Positions 1-7,436 of a stretch of 20,971 nucleotides of DNA are shown one piece after another. Under the pieces are notes generated by a model, which was given only the letters and a program-made list of their open reading frames with translations, had not been told where the DNA came from and made no database searches. The stretch is from an uncultured Lachnospiraceae bacterium (GTDB taxonomy: Bacteria; Bacillota_A; Clostridia; Lachnospirales; Lachnospiraceae). The translations under genes and the position numbers were made by a program. The DNA lies in assembly GCA_902773195.1 (NCBI GenBank), contig CACYDL010000050.1, forward strand, positions 1 through 20,971. Direction: 5' to 3'. How positions within the stretch are numbered: the first letter of the stretch is position 1; the number at the start of each line of letters is the position of its first letter.

Positions 1-53
1 GGGGAATCATTTTTGGGAAAAGTAACGAGAATCAGGAAAGTGACGCGAAACGG

Positions 54-81
54 TTGACATTTCCCGTGATCAGAATATAAT
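54..81 (+). promoter_or_regulatory. Sigma-A-type promoter of the fructan operon
   Basis: TTGACA at 54-59 and TATAAT at 76-81 are both perfect consensus hexamers, separated by 16 bp. Transcription should start near position 88, directly in front of the first palindromic operator. That placement suggests a strong promoter held down by a repressor. Confidence 0.85.
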
Positions 82-90
82 GAATTCAAG

Positions 91-114
91 GGATGTGGAA
101 CGCGTTCCACATCC
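91..114. promoter_or_regulatory. Perfect 24-bp palindromic operator (site 1)
   Basis: The half-site GGATGTGGAACG is followed at once by its exact reverse complement, so all 24 bp are symmetric. It sits at about +3 to +26 of the predicted transcript, a classic repressor position. The central step is GC, not the CG step usual in LacI/CcpA operators, so the regulator family is uncertain. No matching regulator gene lies downstream in this operon; it may lie just left of the window. Confidence 0.75.
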
Positions 115-164
115 GCAATTCCCATTCAGAACACGCCAGGTTCTGATTTTTCTTTACAGCCGTA

Positions 165-178
165 TGGAACGGGTTCCA
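165..178. promoter_or_regulatory. Second operator with the same TGGAAC half-site (site 2)
   Basis: The sequence TGGAACGGGTTCCA has 6-bp inverted arms identical to the core of site 1 and a GG centre. The two centres are 69 bp apart, which would allow looping by a tetrameric repressor. The site ends just before the Shine-Dalgarno sequence of the binding-protein gene. Confidence 0.65.
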
Positions 179-199
179 CAAACAAAAAAGGAGAAAGCT

Positions 200-1498
200 A
201 TGAGTAAAAACATTTTCAGGAAGCTTTTCGTGGCAGGTACGGCGGGCGTTCTTGCGCTCGGGCTTATGGCGGGATTCGAGACCATCGCATCCGCCGATGA
301 AACAGTGATCCGCTTCGGCATCCACGTCGCCAATCCGGCGGAGCAGGAAGCCGTCACCAACACGATCGTGGAAACCTTCAACCAGAAGTATGAAGGCCAG
401 TACAAAGTGGAATTCGTCGCCTCCGACACGGAGTCCCACTCCACCAACATGAAGCTGGCCGCCCAGGACAACACCCTTCCCGAGATCTTCTGGATCGACG
501 CCAGCGAGGCTCCGGAATACGCGGACAACGGCCTCCTGCTGGATCTGAGCGGCTATCTCGCCGAATCCAAGGAAATCGACGACGCCCTCAACGGAATGGA
601 AAACGCCTTCAACAACGGCTCCATCCAGTACGGCCTTCCCTATCAGTGCAACGTCCAGGGCATCTTCTACAACAAGGCCATCTTCGACGAGGCCGGCGTC
701 GCGTATCCGACGGAAACGACGACCTACGACGAGTTCGTCCAGATGTGCAAGGACCTGAAGGCAGCGGGCGTCACGCCGATCTCCATCGGAAGCATGAACA
801 GCTCCTTCGCCATGTGGGAGTTCAACGAATTCCTCTCCAGATACGGCTGGGAGGACAACTATGAGACCATCGCCGCCGGCGGAGAGAAGTACAACAACCC
901 CGCTCTGACGGCCTGCTTCGAGAAGATCCAGGGCCTGGCCGAAGCCGGCGCCTTCCCGGAGAACATGACGACCCTTCAGTACTTTGACGCCAAGCAGCTC
1001 TTCGACAACGGCACCGCGGCCATGTTCGGAACGGGCCAGTGGGACTGCGCCGAATTCGACAGCAACATCGGCGACCAGATCGGCTTCTTCTGGGGCCCGG
1101 TTTTCGAGGACACCGACTTCTCCCAGGAAATCGCGATGAAGGTTCCGTCCGCTCCGCTGGTCTGCAGCGCCGCCGTGGAGGGCGATCCGGCCCTCAGCGA
1201 AGCGCTCTTCGCTTTCCTTGACTTCTACTACGGCGAAGAAGCCGCGGAGATCTCCTACGCAGGATCCATCTTCCCGGCCAGCAGCTACAAGGACGTCGAG
1301 GCGACGGAGACCCAGTACGCCATGAACGCGATGATCGAAAATCTCGCCTCCGGCTGGCCGTCACCGGCCGCGGCCCCGGACCAGACCCTTTCCGCGGCGG
1401 TTCAGGAGCAGCTCTATGACTCGATCTTCGGCGTGATCCAGGGCACCTACACACCGTCCGAGGCCCTCGACAAGATGGATCAGGCGGCGGCCTACTGA
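200..1498 (+). CDS. Sugar ABC transporter substrate-binding protein (CUT1, family 1 SBP)
   Basis: This 432-residue protein is the extracytoplasmic sugar receptor for the two permeases encoded next. The start at 200 has an AAAGGAGAAAG ribosome site; an in-frame start at 80 would lie inside the promoter and is rejected. An N-terminal signal segment (K8, then hydrophobic residues 9-25) is followed by a bilobed-SBP pattern: FGIHV strand near 40, the YGLPYQCNVQGIFYNKAIFDEAG hinge segment near 180, and a late AAMFGTGQWD motif. The usual lipoprotein cysteine is absent: where LMAGC would be expected the sequence reads LMAGF (F26), and a signal-peptidase-I-like ASA site ends at A32. The ligand cannot be read from sequence; fructo-oligosaccharides or difructose anhydrides are inferred from the downstream GH172 and GH32 genes. 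Confidence 0.92.
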   Translation: MSKNIFRKLFVAGTAGVLALGLMAGFETIASADETVIRFGIHVANPAEQEAVTNTIVETFNQKYEGQYKVEFVASDTESHSTNMKLAAQDNTLPEIFWIDASEAPEYADNGLLLDLSGYLAESKEIDDALNGMENAFNNGSIQYGLPYQCNVQGIFYNKAIFDEAGVAYPTETTTYDEFVQMCKDLKAAGVTPISIGSMNSSFAMWEFNEFLSRYGWEDNYETIAAGGEKYNNPALTACFEKIQGLAEAGAFPENMTTLQYFDAKQLFDNGTAAMFGTGQWDCAEFDSNIGDQIGFFWGPVFEDTDFSQEIAMKVPSAPLVCSAAVEGDPALSEALFAFLDFYYGEEAAEISYAGSIFPASSYKDVEATETQYAMNAMIENLASGWPSPAAAPDQTLSAAVQEQLYDSIFGVIQGTYTPSEALDKMDQAAAY

Positions 1499-1534
1499 TC
1501 ACAGACAGAAGCACTGTATCACGAAAGATATTGT

Positions 1535-1566
1535 ACGGGCATCGGCAGCGAGGTGCCGATGCCCGT
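1535..1566 (+). promoter_or_regulatory. Intercistronic hairpin between binding protein and permease
   Basis: A perfect 13-bp stem (left arm ACGGGCATCGGCA, 1535-1547; right arm 1554-1566) encloses a 6-nt loop and is followed by TCTTTCT. Such stem-loops after the first gene of sugar ABC operons commonly stabilise the binding-protein mRNA or partly terminate transcription, so that the receptor outnumbers the permeases. That role is inferred here. Confidence 0.75.
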
Positions 1567-1648
1567 TCTTTCTATCAGTGGGAGCATCCATGCGGCGGCA
1601 GAAGATTCTGTCCGGAGTGCCGTCGGGCAGTCTTGAAAGGAAGAAGAT

Positions 1649-2530
1649 ATGTACTGGCTCAGCAAAAAACGATACAAGGCAGGACTGATGATTCCCACCC
1701 TGCTGCTGTATACGATCTTTATCATCATTCCCATCGGAATGGCGGTCGCCTACAGCTTCACGAAATACTCGGGCCTCGGGAAGCCGGTGTTCAACGGCCT
1801 GACGAATTACAGAAGGCTCTTCTCGGACCCCCTGTTCTGGAGATCCTTCCGGAACACGATGGAGATGTTCATTCCCGCGTTTCTGCTGCTGCTCGTGGTG
1901 TCGTTCCTTCTGGCGATTCTTCTCAACAAGAAGATCCGCGGCAGTGACTTCGCCAAGGCGTTCATATTCTCGCCGGCGATCATCGCGCCCATCATCTGCG
2001 GTATCATCTGGGTCTACATCCTGGATCCGAATATCGGCATCCTCAACAGCCTCCTCGACGCGATCGGCCTGGGGAACCTGAAGCAGGCCTGGATCGGCGG
2101 GGACCGCCTCTCGCCCTACAGTGTGGCGGTGATCTACTTCTGGCAGCAGCTGGGCTACCTGACCACGATCTTCATCGCGGGACTCAAGATGATCCCGGAG
2201 GACATCTTCGAGGCGGCCGACATCGACGGCGCCTCCGAGAGACAGAAGGTGTGGTACATCATCATCCCGATGATGAAGTCCAACATCTCCACGGTGGCGA
2301 TCCTGATCATCACCGGCGTATTCAAGATCTTCGAGCTGGTCCAGCAGACGACCGGAGGCGGCCCCAACCACCTCTCGGAGACGCTGGTTACCTACAGCTA
2401 TTCCATGACGTTCTCCAGCGGCGACTACGGATACGGCATGTCCCTGGCGACGGTGACGTTCGTGATTTCCCTGATCATTGTCGGAATCTACAGTCTGGTG
2501 TTCGGTGAAAGAAAGGGCGCGGAGGCATGA
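1649..2530 (+). CDS. Sugar ABC transporter permease, MalF-like
   Basis: This 293-residue integral membrane protein is one of two permease subunits of a CUT1 sugar importer. Hydrophobic segments include residues about 12-33, 73-95, 106-128, 160-178, 208-228 and 266-286, consistent with six helices. The cytoplasmic EAA loop that docks the ATPase is clear (EAADIDGASERQKVWYIIIP, starting at E188). The start at 1649 has an AAAGGAAG ribosome site. Its stop overlaps the start of the second permease by 4 bp (ATGA), indicating translational coupling. It is separated from the binding-protein gene by a 150-bp spacer carrying a hairpin. Confidence 0.93.
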   Translation: MYWLSKKRYKAGLMIPTLLLYTIFIIIPIGMAVAYSFTKYSGLGKPVFNGLTNYRRLFSDPLFWRSFRNTMEMFIPAFLLLLVVSFLLAILLNKKIRGSDFAKAFIFSPAIIAPIICGIIWVYILDPNIGILNSLLDAIGLGNLKQAWIGGDRLSPYSVAVIYFWQQLGYLTTIFIAGLKMIPEDIFEAADIDGASERQKVWYIIIPMMKSNISTVAILIITGVFKIFELVQQTTGGGPNHLSETLVTYSYSMTFSSGDYGYGMSLATVTFVISLIIVGIYSLVFGERKGAEA

Positions 2531-3357
2531 CGGCAAAGGGAAAAAGAAGAGTATACGGATTTCTGATCATTCTCGTGACGGTGCTGGTCGTCTTCCCGTT
2601 TGCCTGGATGCTGATGCTTTCCTTCAAGACAAACGCGGAGATCATGAACAATCCGCTGGCGCTGCCGACGGCCTTCAACCTGGAGAACTACCGGCACGCG
2701 CTGGCCACCCTGGATTATCTCACGCTTTACCGGAACACGGCCGTCGTGTGCGTCCTCGCCCTCGCGCTGGAGCTGGTGTGTACGTTCCTGAGCTCCTTTG
2801 TCCTGGCGAGAATGCATTTCGTGCACCGCGCCGTCCCGGACATGCTGTTCCGCTACCTGATCCTCGGGCTTTCGATCTCGCCCTTCATCCTCCTCTTTCC
2901 GGTGTACCGGGTGGACATCTTCTTCGGGATCCGCGGAAAGTGGGCGCTGGTCTTCGCCTACGCGGCTTCGTCCGTGTCGTTCAACACGCTGCTTCTCGTC
3001 AACTACCTGAAGCAGCTCCCGGTGGAGATCGACGAGGCGGCGGTTCTGGACGGGTGCAGCGTGTGGCAGCTGATCCTCCGCGTGATCCTTCCGATGTCGA
3101 AGCCCGTGATCGCGACGGTGGTCATTTTCAATGTGCTTTATATCTGGAACGAATTCCCCTACGCCTCCGTCATGCTGCGGAACGTCGCGGACTACACGCT
3201 GTCCATGGGGGCCTCGTTCTTCAAGGGAACCTACACCGTCGACTACGGCGGAATCGTTGCCTCCAGCGTCATGATCATCATTCCCGAGCTGATCTTCTAC
3301 GGATTCTTCCAGAAGAACATCGTCGAGGGCATGACCGCGGGAGCAGTAAAAGGCTGA
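2527..3357 (+). CDS. Sugar ABC transporter permease, MalG-like
   Basis: This 276-residue protein is the second permease subunit. It starts with a short basic N-terminus (KGKRR), then a first membrane helix at about residues 9-30. The EAA loop reads DEAAVLDGCSVWQLILRVILP with its glutamate at E170. The C-terminal region (FFQKNIVEGMTAGAVKG) is the conserved tail of MalG-type permeases. It overlaps the upstream permease by 4 bp. No nucleotide-binding subunit follows, so the importer probably uses a shared MsmK/UgpC-type ATPase encoded elsewhere, as is common in Firmicutes CUT1 systems. Confidence 0.93.
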   Translation: MTAKGKRRVYGFLIILVTVLVVFPFAWMLMLSFKTNAEIMNNPLALPTAFNLENYRHALATLDYLTLYRNTAVVCVLALALELVCTFLSSFVLARMHFVHRAVPDMLFRYLILGLSISPFILLFPVYRVDIFFGIRGKWALVFAYAASSVSFNTLLLVNYLKQLPVEIDEAAVLDGCSVWQLILRVILPMSKPVIATVVIFNVLYIWNEFPYASVMLRNVADYTLSMGASFFKGTYTVDYGGIVASSVMIIIPELIFYGFFQKNIVEGMTAGAVKG

Positions 3358-3384
3358 TCAATTTATCTGACAGGAGAGAATAGT

Positions 3385-4728
3385 ATGAGTGGAGTATCCG
3401 GAATCTTTAAGGACCTGACAAAACTGAAGGAAGCCAGAAACGGCAGACTGGCAAGCTGGGATCAGAGGGGAAAGAACCAGGATTACTGGGAGATCCCCGC
3501 ACAGGAGACGATCGTGCTCGGGGAGGTGGAAGGCCCCGGCTGCATCACCCACATCTGGATGACGTCCTCCTGCAGAAAGGTGAAGGCGCCGAGCATTCTC
3601 GATCCCGTGCTGAACGCCTCCGCGGCGCCGGTGATGGAGATCCACCCGGCCCTCGGCGTGATCTGGGACGACTACGATCCTTTCTACTACAGAAAGGTGC
3701 TGATCCGGATCACCTGGGACGATCAGGACACGCCGAGCGTCCTGGCGCCCTTCGGCGATTTCTTCTGCATCGGGAACTGCTATCCCGGCAATTTCTCGTC
3801 CCTTCCCTTCAACGTCTCGCTGAAGCCGGAGGAGGCGGGGAGATACGGCGCCCCCTGCTCCGTGTCCTGCTACTTCCCGATGCCCTTCAACAAGAAGGCC
3901 AAAATCGAGATCGTGAACGAAAACGAGCTTCCGTTCATCCTGTACTTCAACATCGACTACGAGATGTACCGGGAGCCGCTGGATGAGAACACCGCCTACT
4001 TCCACGCCAGCTGGAGGCGGGAGAATCCGTGCAAGGGCTGGGGGCCGGACCTTCAGACCAACTGCCCGGAGGTCAACAACGTCACCAACCTGAAGGGCGA
4101 GAACAACTACACCGTCCTGGACGTGAAGGGCAGCGGCCACTACGTGGGCTGCAATCTGACCGTGAAGCACTACCAGGGCAGCTGGTGGGGCGAAGGAAAC
4201 GACATGTTCTTCATCGACGGGGAGGAGTATCCCAGTCTCAACGGCACCGGCACGGAGGACTACTTCAATCACGCCTGGGGCATGCAGAGGAATTCCTATC
4301 CCTTCTTCGGGACCATCGTCCACGAGGGGGACACCGACGGCTTCCAGGTTTCCTACCGCTTCCACATCACGGACCCGGTGCGCTTTGAGAAGAGTCTGAG
4401 GGTGACCATCGAGCACGGCCACGCCAACCATCTCTCCGACGACTGGAGCTCCACCGCCTACTGGTATCAGACGCTTCCGACGGCGGAGCCCCTGACGATC
4501 CTGCCGGTCGAAGAGCGCCTGCCCAACGTGCCGGCCCTTCCGGAGCGGAAGCTGGAGCTTCCCGAACTTACGGACGAGATGAAGGCCGCGAGGGAATCCT
4601 GGGCGAAGCGCTGGGAGGAGTACCGTCCGGCGAGAGAGGAGCAGTTCAGGATCAAGGAAGACAAGTGCAGGAGAGAGTCAGCCCTGAACACGGAATTCGC
4701 GAAAAAACTGAGGGACGAGTACAGATAA
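3385..4728 (+). CDS. GH172 (DUF2961) glycoside hydrolase, likely alpha-fructofuranosidase / difructose-anhydride enzyme
   Basis: This 447-residue protein matches the DUF2961 family, now GH172. Characterised members act on alpha-D-fructofuranosides and difructose dianhydride I, or on related alpha-linked furanosides such as arabinofuranosides. Recognisable elements are EGPGCITHIWMTS near the N-terminus, a WGEGNDMFFIDGEE segment and the GTGTEDYFNHAWG motif. From memory, the catalytic glutamates of the Bifidobacterium dentium enzyme are E270 and E291; this protein has Glu at exactly 270 (WWGEGN) and 291 (GTGTED). There is no signal peptide, so it acts in the cytoplasm on imported sugar. A good ribosome site (ACAGGAGAG) precedes the start. 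It lies 12 bp before the GH32 gene. The substrate is inferred from family and neighbours. Confidence 0.88.
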   Translation: MSGVSGIFKDLTKLKEARNGRLASWDQRGKNQDYWEIPAQETIVLGEVEGPGCITHIWMTSSCRKVKAPSILDPVLNASAAPVMEIHPALGVIWDDYDPFYYRKVLIRITWDDQDTPSVLAPFGDFFCIGNCYPGNFSSLPFNVSLKPEEAGRYGAPCSVSCYFPMPFNKKAKIEIVNENELPFILYFNIDYEMYREPLDENTAYFHASWRRENPCKGWGPDLQTNCPEVNNVTNLKGENNYTVLDVKGSGHYVGCNLTVKHYQGSWWGEGNDMFFIDGEEYPSLNGTGTEDYFNHAWGMQRNSYPFFGTIVHEGDTDGFQVSYRFHITDPVRFEKSLRVTIEHGHANHLSDDWSSTAYWYQTLPTAEPLTILPVEERLPNVPALPERKLELPELTDEMKAARESWAKRWEEYRPAREEQFRIKEDKCRRESALNTEFAKKLRDEYR

Positions 4729-4740
4729 CGGAGACGCGGT

Positions 4741-6225
4741 ATGTCAAAAGAAACCATGCTTCACAACATTGAGCGGGCCGGGAAGGCGATCGAAGCGAAC
4801 AGGGAGGCTGTCAGCAGAGGCAGCATGCGCCAGCATTACCACTTTATGGGGCAGGCCGGCTGGATCAACGACCCCAACGGGCTGATCTGGTACAAGGGAA
4901 AGTACCATTTCTTCTATCAGCACAATCCCTACTACGGATTCTGGGATTACATGCACTGGGGACACGCGGTGAGCGAGGACCTGGTCCACTGGGAGTACCT
5001 TCCGATCGCCCTCGCCCCCAGCGAAATCTACGACGACCACATGCGGGGAGGCTGCTTCTCCGGCAGTGCCATTGAGTACGACGGAAAGCTGTTCCTGATG
5101 TACACCGGCGTTACCAACGAGGGCCGGGATTTCGACCAGACCCAGTGCGTCGCCTGGAGCGAGGACGGGATCCATTTTGAGAAATACGAGGGGAATCCGG
5201 TTCTCCGCGCCCCGGAGGGGATCCCCACCCGTTTCTTCCGGGATCCGAAGGTGTGGGAGCACGAGGGCACCTTCTACATGGTGTGCGGCGCGAGCAGGAA
5301 CGGCCGCGCCCAGGCCATGCTCTACCGCTCCCCGGATATGCTCCACTGGGAATTCTTCAACGTGCTGGCGGAGAGCCGCGGGGAGTGGGGCATGATGTGG
5401 GAGTGCCCGGATTTCTTCCGGCTGGGCGACCGGTACGTCCTGATGGTCTCCCCCATGGGAGCCGGGGAGCGCACCACGGTCTACTTCACGGGCGATTTTG
5501 ACTATGAGACGGGAAAATTCGACAGCAGGACGAACGGCGAGATCGACTGGGGCTATGATTTCTACGCCCCTCAGTCATTCCTTGCGCCGGACGGCCGGCG
5601 GCTGATCGTCGCCTGGGCGAACTGCTGGGACTGGATGCCCTTCTGGAAGGACTGGGGTCCGACCTACAAGGAGGGGTGGTGCGGCGCCTTCAATATTCCC
5701 CGGGAGGTCCGCCTGATGGACGACGGATCGCTGCAGTTTATCCCCGTGAAGGAGCTGGAGGCCATCCGCGCGGACGGGAGAACGTCCGGCCCGCTCACCG
5801 TGGGCAGGGAGGCCTGCGAGGTGCAGGCGGGGGACGGCGTGTCCTTCGAGTGGAAGCTCACGCTGGATCTGGAGAAGACGGACGCGGAGGAGTTTGTGAT
5901 CGAGCTGCGCTGCGGGGAAGGCCGGAAGGCCGTCTGCCGGTTTGACTTCGCCCGGGCGGAGATGTCGCTGGACCGCCGTCAGGCCGACGGATGGAGCGAG
6001 GGAATGAGCCGGAGCCCGCTGACGCTGAAGGGCAAAAAAGAGCTGCTGATCCACATTTTCTCGGATCAGAGCTCCCTCGAGATCTTCGCGGACGACTACC
6101 GGAACAACCACTCGATGAATGTGTTCGCGGGAAGCGGCCAGAACGGGATACGCATGTTTTCGCGGGGCGGAAGCACGGCGGTCACCGGTATGGAATCCTA
6201 TCGGATGGAGGAATGCTTCCGCTGA
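4741..6225 (+). CDS. GH32 beta-fructofuranosidase (sucrase / exo-fructanase type)
   Basis: This 494-residue enzyme hydrolyses terminal beta-fructofuranosyl bonds with retention. All three GH32 signatures are present: WINDPNG with nucleophile D44, FRDPKV with transition-state stabiliser D168, and WECPDF with acid/base E221. The five-bladed propeller region (about 30-340) is followed by a beta-sandwich domain carrying the typical SLEIFADD motif. There is no signal peptide, so it is intracellular. It is the last gene of the operon, 12 bp after GH172, and is followed by a strong terminator. The pairing suggests it removes the beta-linked fructose left after GH172 opens a mixed-linkage dianhydride, or that the two enzymes serve different fructan substrates. 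Whether it prefers phosphorylated sucrose cannot be decided from sequence; no PTS gene is nearby. Confidence 0.95.
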   Translation: MSKETMLHNIERAGKAIEANREAVSRGSMRQHYHFMGQAGWINDPNGLIWYKGKYHFFYQHNPYYGFWDYMHWGHAVSEDLVHWEYLPIALAPSEIYDDHMRGGCFSGSAIEYDGKLFLMYTGVTNEGRDFDQTQCVAWSEDGIHFEKYEGNPVLRAPEGIPTRFFRDPKVWEHEGTFYMVCGASRNGRAQAMLYRSPDMLHWEFFNVLAESRGEWGMMWECPDFFRLGDRYVLMVSPMGAGERTTVYFTGDFDYETGKFDSRTNGEIDWGYDFYAPQSFLAPDGRRLIVAWANCWDWMPFWKDWGPTYKEGWCGAFNIPREVRLMDDGSLQFIPVKELEAIRADGRTSGPLTVGREACEVQAGDGVSFEWKLTLDLEKTDAEEFVIELRCGEGRKAVCRFDFARAEMSLDRRQADGWSEGMSRSPLTLKGKKELLIHIFSDQSSLEIFADDYRNNHSMNVFAGSGQNGIRMFSRGGSTAVTGMESYRMEECFR

Positions 6226-6251
6226 GGGATGATAACGGAATTCCGTGAAAT

Positions 6252-6314
6252 ACGGCAGGGGAGAGCCGGGGGCGATGCAGGCCTTTGGCTCTCCTCTGCC
6301 GTTTGTCATTGTTT
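6252..6314 (+). terminator. Rho-independent terminator of the fructan operon
   Basis: A 16-bp stem with one G:T pair (left arm 6252-6267, right arm 6287-6302, core CGGCAGGGGAGAGCC) is followed by the T-rich stretch TTTGTCATTGTTT. It starts 26 bp after the GH32 stop. A separate 12-bp palindrome ACGGAATTCCGT lies at 6235-6246 and might help terminate the opposing strand. Confidence 0.85.
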
Positions 6315-6344
6315 CCGGACCTCTCCCTGCCGCGCCGCGGCGGA

Positions 6345-6496
6345 GGAATCTCCGGGCGATACCGTCTGCGTCACGCTGCGGCGGTCTCTCCGGGCGATAC
6401 CGTCTGCGCCACGGCGGCGCGGTCTCTCCGGGCGATACAGTCTGCGCCACGGCGGCGCGGTCTCTCCGGGTGATACGGTCTGCGTCACGCCGCGGC
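6345..6496. repeat. Four tandem copies of a 38-bp repeat
   Basis: Units begin at 6345, 6383, 6421 and 6459. The shared core is TCTCCGGGCGATACCGTCTG followed by GCGYCACG, with a few substitutions; the inner two copies are most alike. The period is not a multiple of three, so it is not a protein repeat. It sits between the terminator of the fructan operon and the stop codon of the convergent AEC gene. It resembles a minisatellite that could vary in copy number between strains. Each unit also holds short self-complementary GC stretches, for example GCGCC/GGCGC. Confidence 0.85.
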
Positions 6497-6503
6497 TGTC
6501 TTC

Positions 6504-7436
6504 TCAGATCCCGACCGCCGCCAGCACCGCGAAACCGGCGATGGCGGCCAGGGTGGACACGGACAGCGCCGACGACACGTATACCCGCTGGTCCGCGTCG
6601 TCCGCGAACACCGGCAGAACAAAGGGCGGCGGCAGGATGAACATGACGCTGACGGCGGCGGAGAGCGCCGCGTCCAGCCCGAACAGGCGCAGAAAACCGA
6701 TCAGGACGAAGCGGAGGATCATCATGATCCCGAAGCGGACCGCCACGACCTTCACCGTGGACGCCCACGGAATGTCGCCGGGTACCAGATCGTAGCCGAT
6801 GGCCAGCAGGATGATGGCGCTCGTGGGAGCGCCGATGAAATCCGTGCAGGCGTCGAAGACGCCGCTGACGCCGGAGGGCACCAGCGCCTGATAGATTCCC
6901 GCCGCCCCGAGGATCACGCCCGCGGCGATCGCCAGGATGATCGGGGAGAAGGCCATCTCCCGGAGGAGCTGTCTGACGTCTGTCTTCTCCCGGGTCTCCA
7001 TGCCCAGAAGAACCTTGTAGAGCGTAAAGACGAAGAGCACCTGTCCCAGGTCGATCCGCGCGAACTCGGCGGTCCGGCTGCTGCCGCAGAGCATGCCGAA
7101 GAGGGCGTAGCCCAGCATGCCGGCCTCAAATCCGGTGGTGAGAAAGGGCACGAAGCGCGAGGAGAGCCGGAAGATCCGGGCCGCGGCTTTGCCCATAAAA
7201 TACGCGGCCAGGCAGATCAGGAACATCATCAGCGGGATGACCACGTCCATGAAGGTGTACTTTGTCGTCGCGAAGGCGCTGAGCAGCACGGCGGGCAGCG
7301 TGATATTCACCACCACGCTCTTGAGCGCGTTGATGCCCTCCCGGGAAATCAGCTTCCGGCTCCGGCAGACCATGCCGATGCAAAGCAGGACCAGAACCGG
7401 CGCGACGGTCTGTATCACTTCGATTACTCTTCCCAT
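6504..7436 (-). CDS. AEC-family transporter (auxin efflux carrier / malonate-type permease)
   Basis: This 310-residue membrane protein has about ten predicted helices in two halves, typical of the AEC family, whose bacterial members move organic acids or related metabolites. The N-terminus PVLVLLCIGMVCRSRKLIS plus NALKSVVVNITLPAVLL is a family hallmark. A second-half equivalent reads ILAIAAGVILGAAGIY. The start at 7436 is chosen because AGGGAGAAACGAT precedes it; a longer frame opening at 7529 adds 31 polar residues not expected before the first helix. It is transcribed opposite to its neighbours and stands alone, so its substrate is unknown. Its stop lies 8 bp from the 38-bp tandem repeats. 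Confidence 0.88.
   Translation of the reverse strand: MGRVIEVIQTVAPVLVLLCIGMVCRSRKLISREGINALKSVVVNITLPAVLLSAFATTKYTFMDVVIPLMMFLICLAAYFMGKAAARIFRLSSRFVPFLTTGFEAGMLGYALFGMLCGSSRTAEFARIDLGQVLFVFTLYKVLLGMETREKTDVRQLLREMAFSPIILAIAAGVILGAAGIYQALVPSGVSGVFDACTDFIGAPTSAIILLAIGYDLVPGDIPWASTVKVVAVRFGIMMILRFVLIGFLRLFGLDAALSAAVSVMFILPPPFVLPVFADDADQRVYVSSALSVSTLAAIAGFAVLAAVGI

Noticed and set aside
91..114. CcpA catabolite-response element
   Set aside because: The cre consensus needs a central CG; this palindrome centres on GC and does not fit the TGWAANCGNTNWCA pattern.
3358..4431. Minus-strand open frame of 357 codons opposite GH172
   Set aside because: The composition is Val/Leu/His/Asp-biased with no domain, as expected for a shadow of a GC-rich gene.
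6345..6496. Possible CRISPR array
   Set aside because: Repeats are directly adjacent with no unique spacers, only four copies, and no cas genes are present.
5575..6768. Minus-strand open frame across GH32, the terminator and the tandem repeats
   Set aside because: It reads through a strong terminator hairpin and a 38-bp repeat whose period breaks any protein repeat; GH32 is the real gene.
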